Positions 1 to 6,750 of a DNA stretch of 9,114 nt are shown here, in pieces. The stretch lies in contig DVLH01000174.1 in assembly GCA_018715585.1 (NCBI GenBank), forward strand, positions 1 through 9,114. Direction: 5' to 3'. The DNA comes from Candidatus Aphodomonas merdavium (GTDB lineage Bacteria; Bacillota; Clostridia; Christensenellales; Aristaeellaceae). Under the pieces are notes generated by a model. That model was not told the DNA's origin, ran no database searches, and worked only from the letters and a program-made list of their open reading frames with translations. A program made the position numbers and the translations under genes. Each line of letters starts with the position of its first letter. The first letter of the stretch is position 1.

Positions 1-71
1 CGCTCGCTCATAACCGCCTTTGCCTCAAACGTTTTGAGATAAGGATGATCATAATATAACCGTTCCGTCAT
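1..71 (-). CDS. Alanyl-tRNA editing protein (AlaX/DHHA1-like), N-terminal fragment
   Basis: Only the first 23 codons lie in the window; the gene continues past the left edge. The fragment reads MTERLYYDHPYLKTFEAKAV, which resembles the opening of stand-alone alanyl-tRNA editing proteins of Firmicutes (a 'LYY-D-PYL--FEA' start that leads into the AlaRS-like editing domain). Such enzymes hydrolyse mischarged Ser- or Gly-tRNA(Ala) in the cytoplasm. The ATG at 71 is preferred over the ATG at 80 because the GGAGGG ribosome binding site (82-87) lies about 10 bases upstream of the first and only one or two bases from the second. A good leftward promoter at 95-123 supports a gene start here. The family call rests on about 20 residues, so it is tentative; the existence of a gene start is more secure. 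Confidence 0.55.
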   Translation of the reverse strand, partial: MTERLYYDHPYLKTFEAKAVMSE

Positions 72-94
72 GCTGTCCATTCCCTCCTGGCACC

Positions 95-123
95 ATTATA
101 GCCCGTATCGGCGCAGCTGTCAC
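95..123 (-). promoter_or_regulatory. Sigma-A type promoter of the leftward gene
   Basis: Read on the minus strand, GTGACA (118-123) and a perfect TATAAT (95-100) are separated by 17 bases. The expected start of transcription near 88 would fall almost on the GGAGGG ribosome binding site (82-87), giving a leader of only about 17 nucleotides before the ATG at 71. There is therefore no room for a leader riboswitch. Predicted from sequence only. Confidence 0.65.
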
Positions 124-228
124 GGCTTTTACAGCGCCAGTTTGCAACCTTTGCAGTGTTTTTCTCTTTTTCGACGGCAAACGCCGCCTTTCTTTCCGCC
201 GCCAAACCCTGGTATTTCTCTCAAAATC

Positions 229-257
229 TTGCTCTTTACCGCCGTATCGTGTATAAT
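229..257 (+). promoter_or_regulatory. Sigma-A type promoter of the fmdB-like/murA pair
   Basis: TTGCTC (229-234) and a perfect TATAAT (252-257) are separated by 17 bases. The expected transcription start near 264 gives a leader of about 32 nucleotides that carries GGGGGAGG (281-288), 7 bases before the ATG at 296. No separate promoter is visible before murA, so both rightward genes probably depend on this one. Confidence 0.65.
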
Positions 258-295
258 GAGTTGCTTATAATTCGCAACATGGGGGAGGTCTTGCA

Positions 296-526
296 ATGCC
301 GCTGTTAAAATATCGCTGTCCGGAATGTGGAAAGCGCTTTGAGGAACTGGTCGGCTTCTCCCACACCCAGGATGTGCGCTGCCCCGAGTGCGGCGCGCAG
401 GCGCAGCGCGCTTATGAAGGCAAGTGCCTTTTTGGCATGGCCGGTTCCCACGCGGGAACGGTCAGCGCAACGAGCGGCTGTTCCGGCAATTGTTCCGGTT
501 GCTCCGGTTGCCATCACAACGGGTGA
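296..526 (+). CDS. FmdB-type small zinc-ribbon protein
   Basis: This is a 76-residue cytoplasmic protein. The N-terminal half has two CxxC knuckles (Cys8/Cys11 and Cys29/Cys32) in the order typical of the FmdB putative-regulatory zinc-ribbon family (Y-CP-CG, about 18 residues, then CP-CG). The C-terminal tail (residues 60-74) is rich in Cys, Gly and Ser and ends in GCHHNG, a low-complexity tail common in clostridial members that might bind metal. The ATG follows a strong GGGGGAGG site by 7 bases. The stop is only 4 bases before the murA start, so the two genes are almost certainly cotranscribed and probably translationally coupled. The family's biochemical role is not established, although the name derives from a formamidase gene-cluster regulator. 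Family assignment is firm; function is unknown. Confidence 0.88.
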   Translation: MPLLKYRCPECGKRFEELVGFSHTQDVRCPECGAQAQRAYEGKCLFGMAGSHAGTVSATSGCSGNCSGCSGCHHNG

Positions 527-530
527 CGAT

Positions 531-1790
531 ATGACACAAGAACGCAGGCTCTATCTTCGCGGCGGCATTCCGCTGGAAGGCGACGTACAGGTGCATGGCG
601 GCAAGAACACCGCGCTGCCCATCCTTGCCGCAGCGCTGCTTTGCGATGAACCCGTCCGCATTGAAAACCTGCCGGATATCTCGGACGTTCGGCTGATGCT
701 CTCACTGATGGAAGGGTTAGGCGCAGGCATCGAGCGCGAAAGCGCCTCCGTCGTCGTGGTTGACCCCACATCGCTGACTTCCATAACCCCCGACCCCGCG
801 CTTTGCCAACGCATGCGCGCCAGCTATTATTTGCTGGGAGCGCTGCTGGGCAAGGCGGGCGAAGGCGTCATTGCACGGCCGGGAGGTTGTGCCATCGGTG
901 TGCGGCCCATTGACCAGCACATCAAGGGGTTCCGCGCGCTGGGCGCACAGGTGAAAGAACAATGCGGCCTGCTGGAAGCCCGCGCAGCACAGCTGCACGG
1001 TGCAGAAATTTTCATGGATTGCGTTACCGTCGGCGGCACGATCAACGTGATGCTGGCCGCTTGCCGCGCCGAGGGCAACACGATGATCTATAACGCGGCG
1101 AAGGAGCCACACATCGTCGATACGGCGAACTTTCTCAACGCCATGGGCGCACGCATCCGCGGCGCAGGCACGGACGTGATCCGCGTGCGCGGCGTTTCGC
1201 GCCTGCACGGCTGCTCCTATGCCGTTATTCCCGATCAAATCGAAACGGGCACGCTGATGATTGCAGCTGCCGCTACGCATGGCGATGTAACGCTGCATGG
1301 CTGCATCCCCACGCACATGGAGTCGCTCACGGCAAAGCTGCTGGAGCTCGGTGCGCGCGTGGACGATTATGACGATACCATCCGCGTGTTCGCGCCGGGC
1401 GCACACCGCGCCGTCAGCTTTAAAACGCAGGCTTATCCCGGCTTTCCCACCGACCTGCAGCAGCCCATGAGCGCCCTGCTGACCACTGCACGGGGTACGA
1501 GCACCATAATAGAAACCATCTACGACGCCCGCTTTCACCATCTCAACGAAATGCAGCGTATGGGCGCACAGGTGCGCATTGAAGGGCGCACAGCCGTCAT
1601 CAACGGCGTGATCAAGCTCCATGGCGCGCCCGTGGCAGCCAGCGACCTGCGTGCAGGCGCAGCGCTGATCATCGCCGGGTTGATGGCCGACGGACAGACG
1701 GAAATCCGCAATGTCCATTTTATCGAGCGCGGGTATGAAAACATCGACCTGCACCTGCGCAGCCTCGGTGCGGATATCCATAAGGCATAA
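531..1790 (+). CDS. murA: UDP-N-acetylglucosamine 1-carboxyvinyltransferase
   Basis: This 419-residue enzyme transfers enolpyruvate from PEP to UDP-GlcNAc, the first committed step of peptidoglycan synthesis, in the cytoplasm. Its length is normal for the family. Visible landmarks are the Lys25-Asn26 pair in GGKNTALP, the catalytic-loop motif PGGCAIG with Cys120 (equivalent to Cys115 of E. coli, the fosfomycin target), Arg125 in the following GVRPID, Asp308 in YPGFPTDLQ (the general base region) and Arg400 in ERGYENI. The Cys form implies potential fosfomycin sensitivity. The ATG at 531 is chosen because MurA homology begins directly with it. The reading frame stays open back to 327, but that extension overlaps the zinc-ribbon gene and has no family similarity. 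GGGTGA (521-526), which contains the upstream stop codon, may serve as a weak ribosome binding site 4 bases away, consistent with translational coupling. Firmicutes often carry two MurA paralogues; which one this is cannot be decided here. Confidence 0.97.
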   Translation: MTQERRLYLRGGIPLEGDVQVHGGKNTALPILAAALLCDEPVRIENLPDISDVRLMLSLMEGLGAGIERESASVVVVDPTSLTSITPDPALCQRMRASYYLLGALLGKAGEGVIARPGGCAIGVRPIDQHIKGFRALGAQVKEQCGLLEARAAQLHGAEIFMDCVTVGGTINVMLAACRAEGNTMIYNAAKEPHIVDTANFLNAMGARIRGAGTDVIRVRGVSRLHGCSYAVIPDQIETGTLMIAAAATHGDVTLHGCIPTHMESLTAKLLELGARVDDYDDTIRVFAPGAHRAVSFKTQAYPGFPTDLQQPMSALLTTARGTSTIIETIYDARFHHLNEMQRMGAQVRIEGRTAVINGVIKLHGAPVAASDLRAGAALIIAGLMADGQTEIRNVHFIERGYENIDLHLRSLGADIHKA

Positions 1791-1849
1791 TTCTCCATCG
1801 CGGGCGGCAAAATGACCGCCTGTTTGCGGCATAAAAGACAAGCAAAATT

Positions 1850-1874
1850 TTCCCCGCGCCTACGGCGCGGGGAA
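1850..1874. terminator. Convergent, probably bidirectional intrinsic terminator
   Basis: An 11-bp perfect GC-rich stem (TTCCCCGCGCC, loop TAC, GGCGCGGGGAA) lies 60 bases after the murA stop and 88 bases beyond the stop of the converging leftward gene. On the minus strand it is followed by AATTTTGC. On the plus strand it is followed by GCGTGTTTTA, a displaced T-run. The T-tracts are imperfect, so efficiency is uncertain, but position and stem fit a shared terminator. A weaker GGCGG/CCGCC hairpin lies at 1803-1820. Confidence 0.7.
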
Positions 1875-1910
1875 GCGTGTTTTACCGGCTTATTCTTGCG
1901 CGGGCGCCCC

Positions 1911-1928
1911 GGCGGCGGAAAAGCCGCC
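1911..1928. repeat. GGCGGC/GCCGCC hairpin sharing a 14-base motif with the region near 8190
   Basis: A 6-bp stem with a six-base loop (GGCGGC, GGAAAA, GCCGCC) lies in the convergent intergenic region. The 14 bases GCGGCGGAAAAGCC (1912-1925, plus strand) recur exactly on the minus strand at 8185-8198, also outside genes. This might be a small REP-like palindromic element or a chance match in GC-rich intergenic DNA. No terminal features or target duplications are visible. Confidence 0.35.
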
Positions 1929-1961
1929 CGGCCGAACCCGCCCCGTACGCCTTGCCGCGCG

Positions 1962-2510
1962 CTAGGGCTGGGCGCGCATCGCCTCGGCCGCCGCTTCCAA
2001 CTCCGCCAGCGAATCGAACGCCATGCCCCGGCGCAGCTGCGCGCGCACCGTATCGTCCCCGGCAGGCACGTCACAGGCGGCAATCCGCTCCATCGTCTCC
2101 CCGTCCAGGTTGCGGAACACGGCCGTATGTTCGTCCTCATCCATCATCAGCACAAAATGTGCGGGGCAATATATATCCAGCTGCTTCGTAACCGAAATTT
2201 TCTCCGGTGAAAACGACGTAAGCCGCCATACGCCGCCTTCCTGCTCCAACGCCTCTTCCAACCGCTGGCGCGTCATCCCCACAAAGGACGGCCGGACGTC
2301 CGTGCGCCGCATCACCGTATGGCCACAGCGCAAATATTCAATGCGCTCTGCCTGCTTGCATTCTGCCGCCACAAGCGTTTCCTGGCCCGACGCCGGCACC
2401 GCTGCAAGCAAAATGCCAATCCCCACCGCCAAAAGCGCGATACCCACGCCTGCCAGCAGCACGCCGATGCGCTCCGCCTGGCGTTGTTTCCACCGTTCAT
2501 TTCCTTCCAT
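1962..2510 (-). CDS. BofC C-terminal-domain-like membrane protein
   Basis: This 182-residue protein has a short charged N-terminus, one hydrophobic segment (about residues 15-38, acting as a membrane anchor or uncleaved signal) and an extracytoplasmic region. The latter follows the pattern of clostridial proteins annotated as BofC C-terminal-domain proteins: a CGH motif (62-64), FVGMTRQRLEEAL (77-89), a W--TSFSPE stretch (95-103), CPAHFVLM (115-122), then VFRN and a final LRRGMAFDSLAELE (159-171). In Bacillus, BofC restrains the sporulation protease SpoIVB that activates SpoIVFB and sigma-K. Clostridial relatives share only the C-terminal domain, and their role is not established. The ATG at 2510 follows AGGGAGG (2521-2527) by 10 bases, and that site is partly enclosed in a hairpin (2511-2548). 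The gene lies 58 bases after fkp and no promoter was recognised between them. The family call comes from pattern recall, so it is moderate. Confidence 0.6.
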   Translation of the reverse strand: MEGNERWKQRQAERIGVLLAGVGIALLAVGIGILLAAVPASGQETLVAAECKQAERIEYLRCGHTVMRRTDVRPSFVGMTRQRLEEALEQEGGVWRLTSFSPEKISVTKQLDIYCPAHFVLMMDEDEHTAVFRNLDGETMERIAACDVPAGDDTVRAQLRRGMAFDSLAELEAAAEAMRAQP

Positions 2511-2548
2511 AATAAAGGCACCTCCCTTGATGGAAAGGTGCCCTTACT
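2511..2548 (-). promoter_or_regulatory. Hairpin between fkp and the BofC-like gene that covers its ribosome binding site
   Basis: In the leftward transcript, GGCACCT (2536-2542) pairs with AGGTGCC (2517-2523) across a 12-base loop. The stem extends with A-U and G-U pairs to 2548 and 2511, about 13 bp in all, ending directly before the ATG at 2510. The AGGGAGG ribosome binding site (2521-2527) lies half in the loop and half in the stem. The 3' arm ends in TTTATT, so the structure might also act as a weak intrinsic terminator for fkp. Which role dominates, or whether it switches, cannot be told from sequence. Confidence 0.5.
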
Positions 2549-2568
2549 TTGTGCGTAAAACTCCACCG

Positions 2569-5415
2569 TTATACCAACAATTGCGCATCCCATACGCGCA
2601 CGCCGCTTTCCTCAAACAGCTCGTCCAGGCGCTCGGCGAGCTTCTGGCGCGGCACGCCGCGCTTGAGCATCATCGTCATAAAACCGCCTCCGCCCGCACC
2701 ACAGATCATCACCCCGTCCGTCAAATCCCTACAGGCGGCGATCATATGGTCGATACACGTGTTGGTCGAACCCGCATCCAACCGCTTGGACAGCTCCCAA
2801 TGCTCGTTCATCAGTGCGGCAAACTTATCCACGCCGCCCGTCTCCAATTCAAACGCCATCAGCACGGCCAAGCGGCGCGCCTGCGCGAGCACGTCGAGCG
2901 TCTGCGGGTCGTGCGCGATGGCCTTTTGCATGATGGAGCGCAGCAAGTTGCGCGCCATGCGCCGCTGGCCCGTATAGACAAGCGCAAACCGGGCGCAGAG
3001 CTCCTCGCGCGCGGCCTGCGGGATTTCCACGCGCCGCCAGGAAAGCGCCTGCGGTACGCCCGCATGCGTGCTCACCAGCTTCATGCCGGGCAGCAATCCC
3101 CCTGCCTGGTCCTGCCATCCGCCGCCCGTGCGCATCGCTTGCTCCATGCATAGCGCAAGCTCCGCCACGCGGCTATCCCCGTCATCCTGGCCAAACAGCT
3201 GGCTAAGCGCGCGCGCCGCCGCCGCGCAAAGGATGCTGCTGGTACCGAGGCCTGATCCCTTTGGCACCCCATGCACGCGCGTGACGATCTCTACCCCGCC
3301 GCCCATCTGCGCGCACAGCGGCTCGACGGGTCCCTGTGCTCCTTCGGGCACAACACCGCATGCCCATAGGGCTGCCTTGCCGAGCGCGTGCGGGTCATAT
3401 GGATCGCCCGGTGCAAGCGCTTCCAGACGCGTATACGTGCGTGCAATCCCCTGGTCCTCGCTCACGATGCGGATCTGCGGCGCGTCCAGCCTGCGGGCGC
3501 AGGCGTACACGGGCCGCTCCCCTTCCAGCAGCACGGCCGCATTGAGCACCGTCCCGCCATATTCGAGGCAATAAGGGGGCGTATCCGTCCAGCCACCGCC
3601 AAAGTTGACGCGCGCGGGCAGGCTTGCTTGCCCCTGCTGGCGGACGATACGCTGTGGCTGCGCGCTGGCGGCGCGCGGCGCCATATGGTGATGGATGGCC
3701 GTCCAGCATTCATCCGGCTTCTCCAGCAGCGCAAACAAGCGCATGTTCAGCGGGAACGGCGCTTCCTCCGCCACGCGCAGCAAGCGCCCGCGCAGCCCGT
3801 CTCCCGCGCCCAGAAGCGGCGCCACCTGTGCGGCAGGCGTAGCGTTTTTGAGCATCTGTATCACGCGCACGGCACGCACCCGCTCGGCCAGCTCCTCCTG
3901 CCAGCGGATAGCCTCATCCATATCGGCCCGCATGAAGCTTTCGCTCAAGCTCAACCGCGCGCCCTGCGCCACCGTCTGACCGCAGGCGAGCGCCTGCGCT
4001 GCCATAGACGCCTCCCTGCGCGTGCGGCAGATGGGGAATAGCTTTGCCTCCCACAGCGGCTCCGGCAGCGGGCGGCCCATCCAGCTGTTCTCCTTGGGGT
4101 TATCCGTCACGCCATAGACGCGCGGGCAAAACCCTCCGCCACTGAGTGCAAGCACGGAAAGCGCCGTTTGCGGCGGAAGCTCCCCGTCAAAATCCGCGCC
4201 GCTAAGCACGCAGCCTTCTCCCACGCGCGCACGCGGCCCCAGCCGTGTCTCCTCCAGCGCGCATCCTGCCCCTACCTGTGCCCCCGGCTCCATCAGGCTG
4301 CACGCGGCCGCCGCTTCCTCCGGCGCGCCAAATGCGCACACATGGCGCTTCCAGCCGAGCGCAGCATATTTGTGCGCGCCCTCCAGCATCAGTGTACGCC
4401 ACTCGCCCGTGCTGCCAAAGTGGATGAATTCTGCCGGTGAAAGGCGGACAAGATCCAGTCGCGCCGACCCTAACGTTTCCCACAGCTGCCTGCGGCATGC
4501 CTCCAGCTCCGGGCTGAACACCCCTTCCGGCGCCTGGCGCAAATAGTCCTCCAGCGTCGCCGATTCGGCCATGGGATAGACGAAGTCGCCGTAAAAGCTC
4601 AACCGCACGCGGTCGTTGACGTATTGCTGAAAGCCCGCCTCCTCGCGCACGAGTCCGTAAAGCTTTTCGAGCATTTCCTCGCCCAGCCACACCGCGCCCG
4701 TATCGATATCCACCATGCCGCGCGCGTTCACCGCACCGCACGCGCGCAGCACCTCCAGCGGCTGCTTGTGCAAAAAAGCGCCCACCCCGCCGTCCTTGGG
4801 CAGGAATACCCCGTGGCGCGTCCCCATTTCAGCGGGCGCTTTGATGGATACGCAGGCCGCCTGGCTGTTCTCCAGATCGATTTGCAGCGCGTTAAAGAGC
4901 AAAAGCACATCGCCGCTCATCACCAGCATCCCGCCAGAAACGCGCTTGGGTACCACGGCTGTCGAAACGCAAAACTCGTCAAAGAGCGTCGTTACCCTTC
5001 CGTCGGGCAGCGCGCGCGGCACGCGCGCAAACAGCTTGCCGCACGCGGAAAACTGCGGCGCACGCTTGCTGTCCCCGCCGGAATGGATGACCAAAATGCG
5101 CTTTTTGGAAAACGGCCGCTCGCCTCCCTCCAGCCGCGCAATCTCCCGCAACACGTTGAGCGTCGCGCCCCCGCACCCTACGCGCTTCCCATCCGGATCA
5201 GCGATGACCAGATAGCGCGTTTGTTTAGGCAGGCGCGCGTCCCGTTGCCTGCGCGCAACCTGGGCGCGGTATGCCTGCGCCTGTGCCTCGTTGGCCGCCG
5301 TAATCACCAGATAATCCCACGCGCGCGCCTTGGGGTCCGCCACGGCGTTGGCATACACCTCCTCGCAGTCGTTCAGGCTCTCCTTGAGAAACAGCATGCG
5401 AATATCTTCCGCCAT
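2569..5415 (-). CDS. fkp: Bifunctional L-fucokinase / L-fucose-1-phosphate guanylyltransferase (GDP-L-fucose salvage)
   Basis: This 948-residue cytoplasmic enzyme is almost the same length as Bacteroides fragilis Fkp (about 949). It is predicted to phosphorylate free L-fucose with ATP and then couple fucose-1-phosphate to GTP, giving GDP-L-fucose. The N-terminal pyrophosphorylase half (about 1-360) shows GCGGATLNVL (80-89) and HSGGDSKRAPQFSACGK (111-127). A hexapeptide, beta-helix-like linker follows (about 376-402). The C-terminal GHMP kinase half (about 595-948) has motif 1 PARVNFGGGWTDTPPY (600-615, with Arg602 and Asp611), the phosphate loop PKGSGLGTSS (718-727), GGGWQDQ with Asp769, and motif 3 GAGGGGFM (906-913). 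The spacing of Arg602 to Asp611 matches the fucokinase active-site pair I recall for B. fragilis. No motif appears broken. AAAGGAG lies 6 bases before the ATG, with its own promoter at 5459-5488. The gene follows a sugar-transferase/glycosyltransferase operon, implying a role in surface glycan fucosylation. No fucose importer is present. Confidence 0.93.
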   Translation of the reverse strand: MAEDIRMLFLKESLNDCEEVYANAVADPKARAWDYLVITAANEAQAQAYRAQVARRQRDARLPKQTRYLVIADPDGKRVGCGGATLNVLREIARLEGGERPFSKKRILVIHSGGDSKRAPQFSACGKLFARVPRALPDGRVTTLFDEFCVSTAVVPKRVSGGMLVMSGDVLLLFNALQIDLENSQAACVSIKAPAEMGTRHGVFLPKDGGVGAFLHKQPLEVLRACGAVNARGMVDIDTGAVWLGEEMLEKLYGLVREEAGFQQYVNDRVRLSFYGDFVYPMAESATLEDYLRQAPEGVFSPELEACRRQLWETLGSARLDLVRLSPAEFIHFGSTGEWRTLMLEGAHKYAALGWKRHVCAFGAPEEAAAACSLMEPGAQVGAGCALEETRLGPRARVGEGCVLSGADFDGELPPQTALSVLALSGGGFCPRVYGVTDNPKENSWMGRPLPEPLWEAKLFPICRTRREASMAAQALACGQTVAQGARLSLSESFMRADMDEAIRWQEELAERVRAVRVIQMLKNATPAAQVAPLLGAGDGLRGRLLRVAEEAPFPLNMRLFALLEKPDECWTAIHHHMAPRAASAQPQRIVRQQGQASLPARVNFGGGWTDTPPYCLEYGGTVLNAAVLLEGERPVYACARRLDAPQIRIVSEDQGIARTYTRLEALAPGDPYDPHALGKAALWACGVVPEGAQGPVEPLCAQMGGGVEIVTRVHGVPKGSGLGTSSILCAAAARALSQLFGQDDGDSRVAELALCMEQAMRTGGGWQDQAGGLLPGMKLVSTHAGVPQALSWRRVEIPQAAREELCARFALVYTGQRRMARNLLRSIMQKAIAHDPQTLDVLAQARRLAVLMAFELETGGVDKFAALMNEHWELSKRLDAGSTNTCIDHMIAACRDLTDGVMICGAGGGGFMTMMLKRGVPRQKLAERLDELFEESGVRVWDAQLLV

Positions 5416-5458
5416 AGCGCGCTCCTTTTTATTGCATAAAAATTATTAATTAATTATT

Positions 5459-5488
5459 ATTTTATCATGCGATGCAATCCGCTGTCAA
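5459..5488 (-). promoter_or_regulatory. fkp promoter with extended -10
   Basis: On the minus strand a perfect TTGACA (5483-5488) is followed after 18 bases by TAAAAT (5459-5464), preceded by TGA, which forms an extended -10 (TGnTAAAAT). It lies just downstream of the terminator of the preceding operon, so fkp has its own transcription unit. The leader of roughly 37 nucleotides is extremely AT-rich (5431-5463), which should keep the AAAGGAG site at 5422-5428 unstructured and favour strong translation. Confidence 0.75.
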
Positions 5489-5507
5489 CCAGCGCAAGGC
5501 CACTGTG

Positions 5508-5536
5508 AAAAAAGCGCGGGAGATCCATCCCCGCGC
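5508..5536 (-). terminator. Intrinsic terminator after the glycosyltransferase operon
   Basis: Read leftward, GCGCGGG (5530-5536), a nine-base loop and CCCGCGC (5514-5520) form a 7-bp all-GC stem, followed immediately by six T residues (5508-5513). It begins 12 bases after the stop codon of the glycosyltransferase gene. It looks one-directional, since there is no T-run on the other side. Confidence 0.88.
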
Positions 5537-5547
5537 GCCGCGCCTTA

Positions 5548-6750
5548 TCAACCGCCTGTTTCCATCCATTCCTGATACGCTGCCACGACCTTCTCGCGCG
5601 CATAGCGGCGCTCGTAAAGCGCCCGGGCGCGCGCGCCCATCCCGTCCAAAGGTGCGCCATCGCGCAACAAGCTGCGCAAGGCGTCCGCCACGGCGGCGCT
5701 CTCCCCTTCGTCAAAGCGCAGCCCGATGCCCTCGGCATCGATATCGCGCGCAATATCTGACGTACAGGAAGAGATCAACAGCACGCCGCGGCCGCTGGCG
5801 AGAATGCCGTAATACTTGCTGGGCAAGAGCACATCGCGAAACGCCGCGGAAAAGATTACCACGGACAAGTCCGCCTCACTCAGCCGCCGCCCCAGCTCGC
5901 TGGCAGGAGCATACCCCTGAAAGACGGCGTTGTCAAGGCCTTCCGCCTTGCAGGCGGCCTGAAGCTTGCCGTAGTTGCTCCCTGCACCGGCAATTTGGAA
6001 GAGGATAGGCTCCCCCTTCAGCAGGCGCATCGCACCCAGCAGCGTCTGATACTCGTGCGCCACGCCAAAATTCCCGCTGTATTGCACCACCAGCTTGTCC
6101 CCCCAGCCGCAGGCGGCCTTGGCCTGCCCACGCGGCAGCGGCGCGATGTCCTCCGGGCAAAAGTTAGCCAGCAGCCGCACGTTGGAAAGCCCGTAGGCGG
6201 ACTCCAAATGCGCGCACATTTCGCGGCTGAGCGACGCCACCGCGTCGCAGCGGTGCATGCTGCGGCGCATGACGCGCGCAAGCATCCGATAAGTAAATCC
6301 CGTTCCGTCGCTCATGCCCGATGCCTTGAGCACATCTGGATAGAGATCCTGAACGGTCAAAAAAACGCGATAGCCGCGCAGCCGCTTGCCCGCCGCCGCG
6401 CAGAACACGGCAAGCGGCGGGGCCGTGCCCACGAGCACTGTCGCGTCTTTGCCGATGTGCAACAGACAGTAAAGAAAAAGGCTGATTTCAAACGTGACGA
6501 GATTAAACAGCTTCCCGGCGAAGGATGCCTTGGGGAAGCGCGTATTCCACAGCCGGCGGACGTTTACGCCGTTTCGCACTTCGCGCCGCGGCGGATGCAC
6601 AAGCATGCCCGGATAATACGGCTCGCCCGTGATCACCGTAACCTCCCAGCCGCTCTTGACAAACCCCTCGGCGATGGCGCAGAAGATCTGTCCCGTCGCG
6701 GCCGGCTCCGGCGGATACTGCTGATTGAGGATGACCAGCTTTTTAGGCAT
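5548..6750 (-). CDS. GT4-family glycosyltransferase, WcaI-like
   Basis: This 400-residue GT-B fold enzyme is probably cytoplasmic or membrane-peripheral. The N-terminal half opens with KLVILNQQYPPEPAATGQ (residues 4-21), the 'YPPE' start typical of WcaI-like enzymes, and contains LTVQDLYPDVLKASG (131-145). The nucleotide-sugar half contains QYSGNFGVAHEYQTLL (223-238), AGAGSNYGKL (254-263), FQGYAP (277-282) and LPSKYYGILASGRGVLL (309-325), the donor-binding region of GT4 enzymes. E. coli WcaI acts second in colanic acid assembly and is understood to add fucose. By analogy this enzyme may use GDP-L-fucose from the neighbouring fkp product, but the donor is not provable from sequence. The ATG overlaps the end of the preceding sugar-transferase gene by 8 bases, with AAGGTG about 7 bases upstream, so translation is coupled. 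A clear terminator follows the stop. Confidence 0.88.
   Translation of the reverse strand: MPKKLVILNQQYPPEPAATGQIFCAIAEGFVKSGWEVTVITGEPYYPGMLVHPPRREVRNGVNVRRLWNTRFPKASFAGKLFNLVTFEISLFLYCLLHIGKDATVLVGTAPPLAVFCAAAGKRLRGYRVFLTVQDLYPDVLKASGMSDGTGFTYRMLARVMRRSMHRCDAVASLSREMCAHLESAYGLSNVRLLANFCPEDIAPLPRGQAKAACGWGDKLVVQYSGNFGVAHEYQTLLGAMRLLKGEPILFQIAGAGSNYGKLQAACKAEGLDNAVFQGYAPASELGRRLSEADLSVVIFSAAFRDVLLPSKYYGILASGRGVLLISSCTSDIARDIDAEGIGLRFDEGESAAVADALRSLLRDGAPLDGMGARARALYERRYAREKVVAAYQEWMETGG

Noticed and set aside
327..530. N-terminal extension of MurA by 68 codons
   Set aside because: It overlaps the zinc-ribbon gene in another frame, and MurA homology starts exactly at the ATG at 531.
717..1841. 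Long open frame antisense to murA (374 codons)
   Set aside because: It mirrors murA on the opposite strand, has His/Cys/Arg-rich composition with no domain and no ribosome binding site; GC-rich codon use produces such frames.
2521..2545. T-box-like AGGG-GGTGCC string before the BofC-like gene
   Set aside because: There is no specifier stem or the conserved T-box bulge sequence (GGTGG), and the 58-base gap is too short.
2023..3153. Long plus-strand open frame (376 codons) across the BofC-like gene and the end of fkp
   Set aside because: It crosses two clearly real minus-strand genes and an intergenic hairpin and shows no recognisable protein family.
4624..5439. Plus-strand open frame of 271 codons opposite the fkp N-terminal half
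   Set aside because: It is a mirror of the pyrophosphorylase coding region, with basic low-complexity translation and no ribosome binding site.
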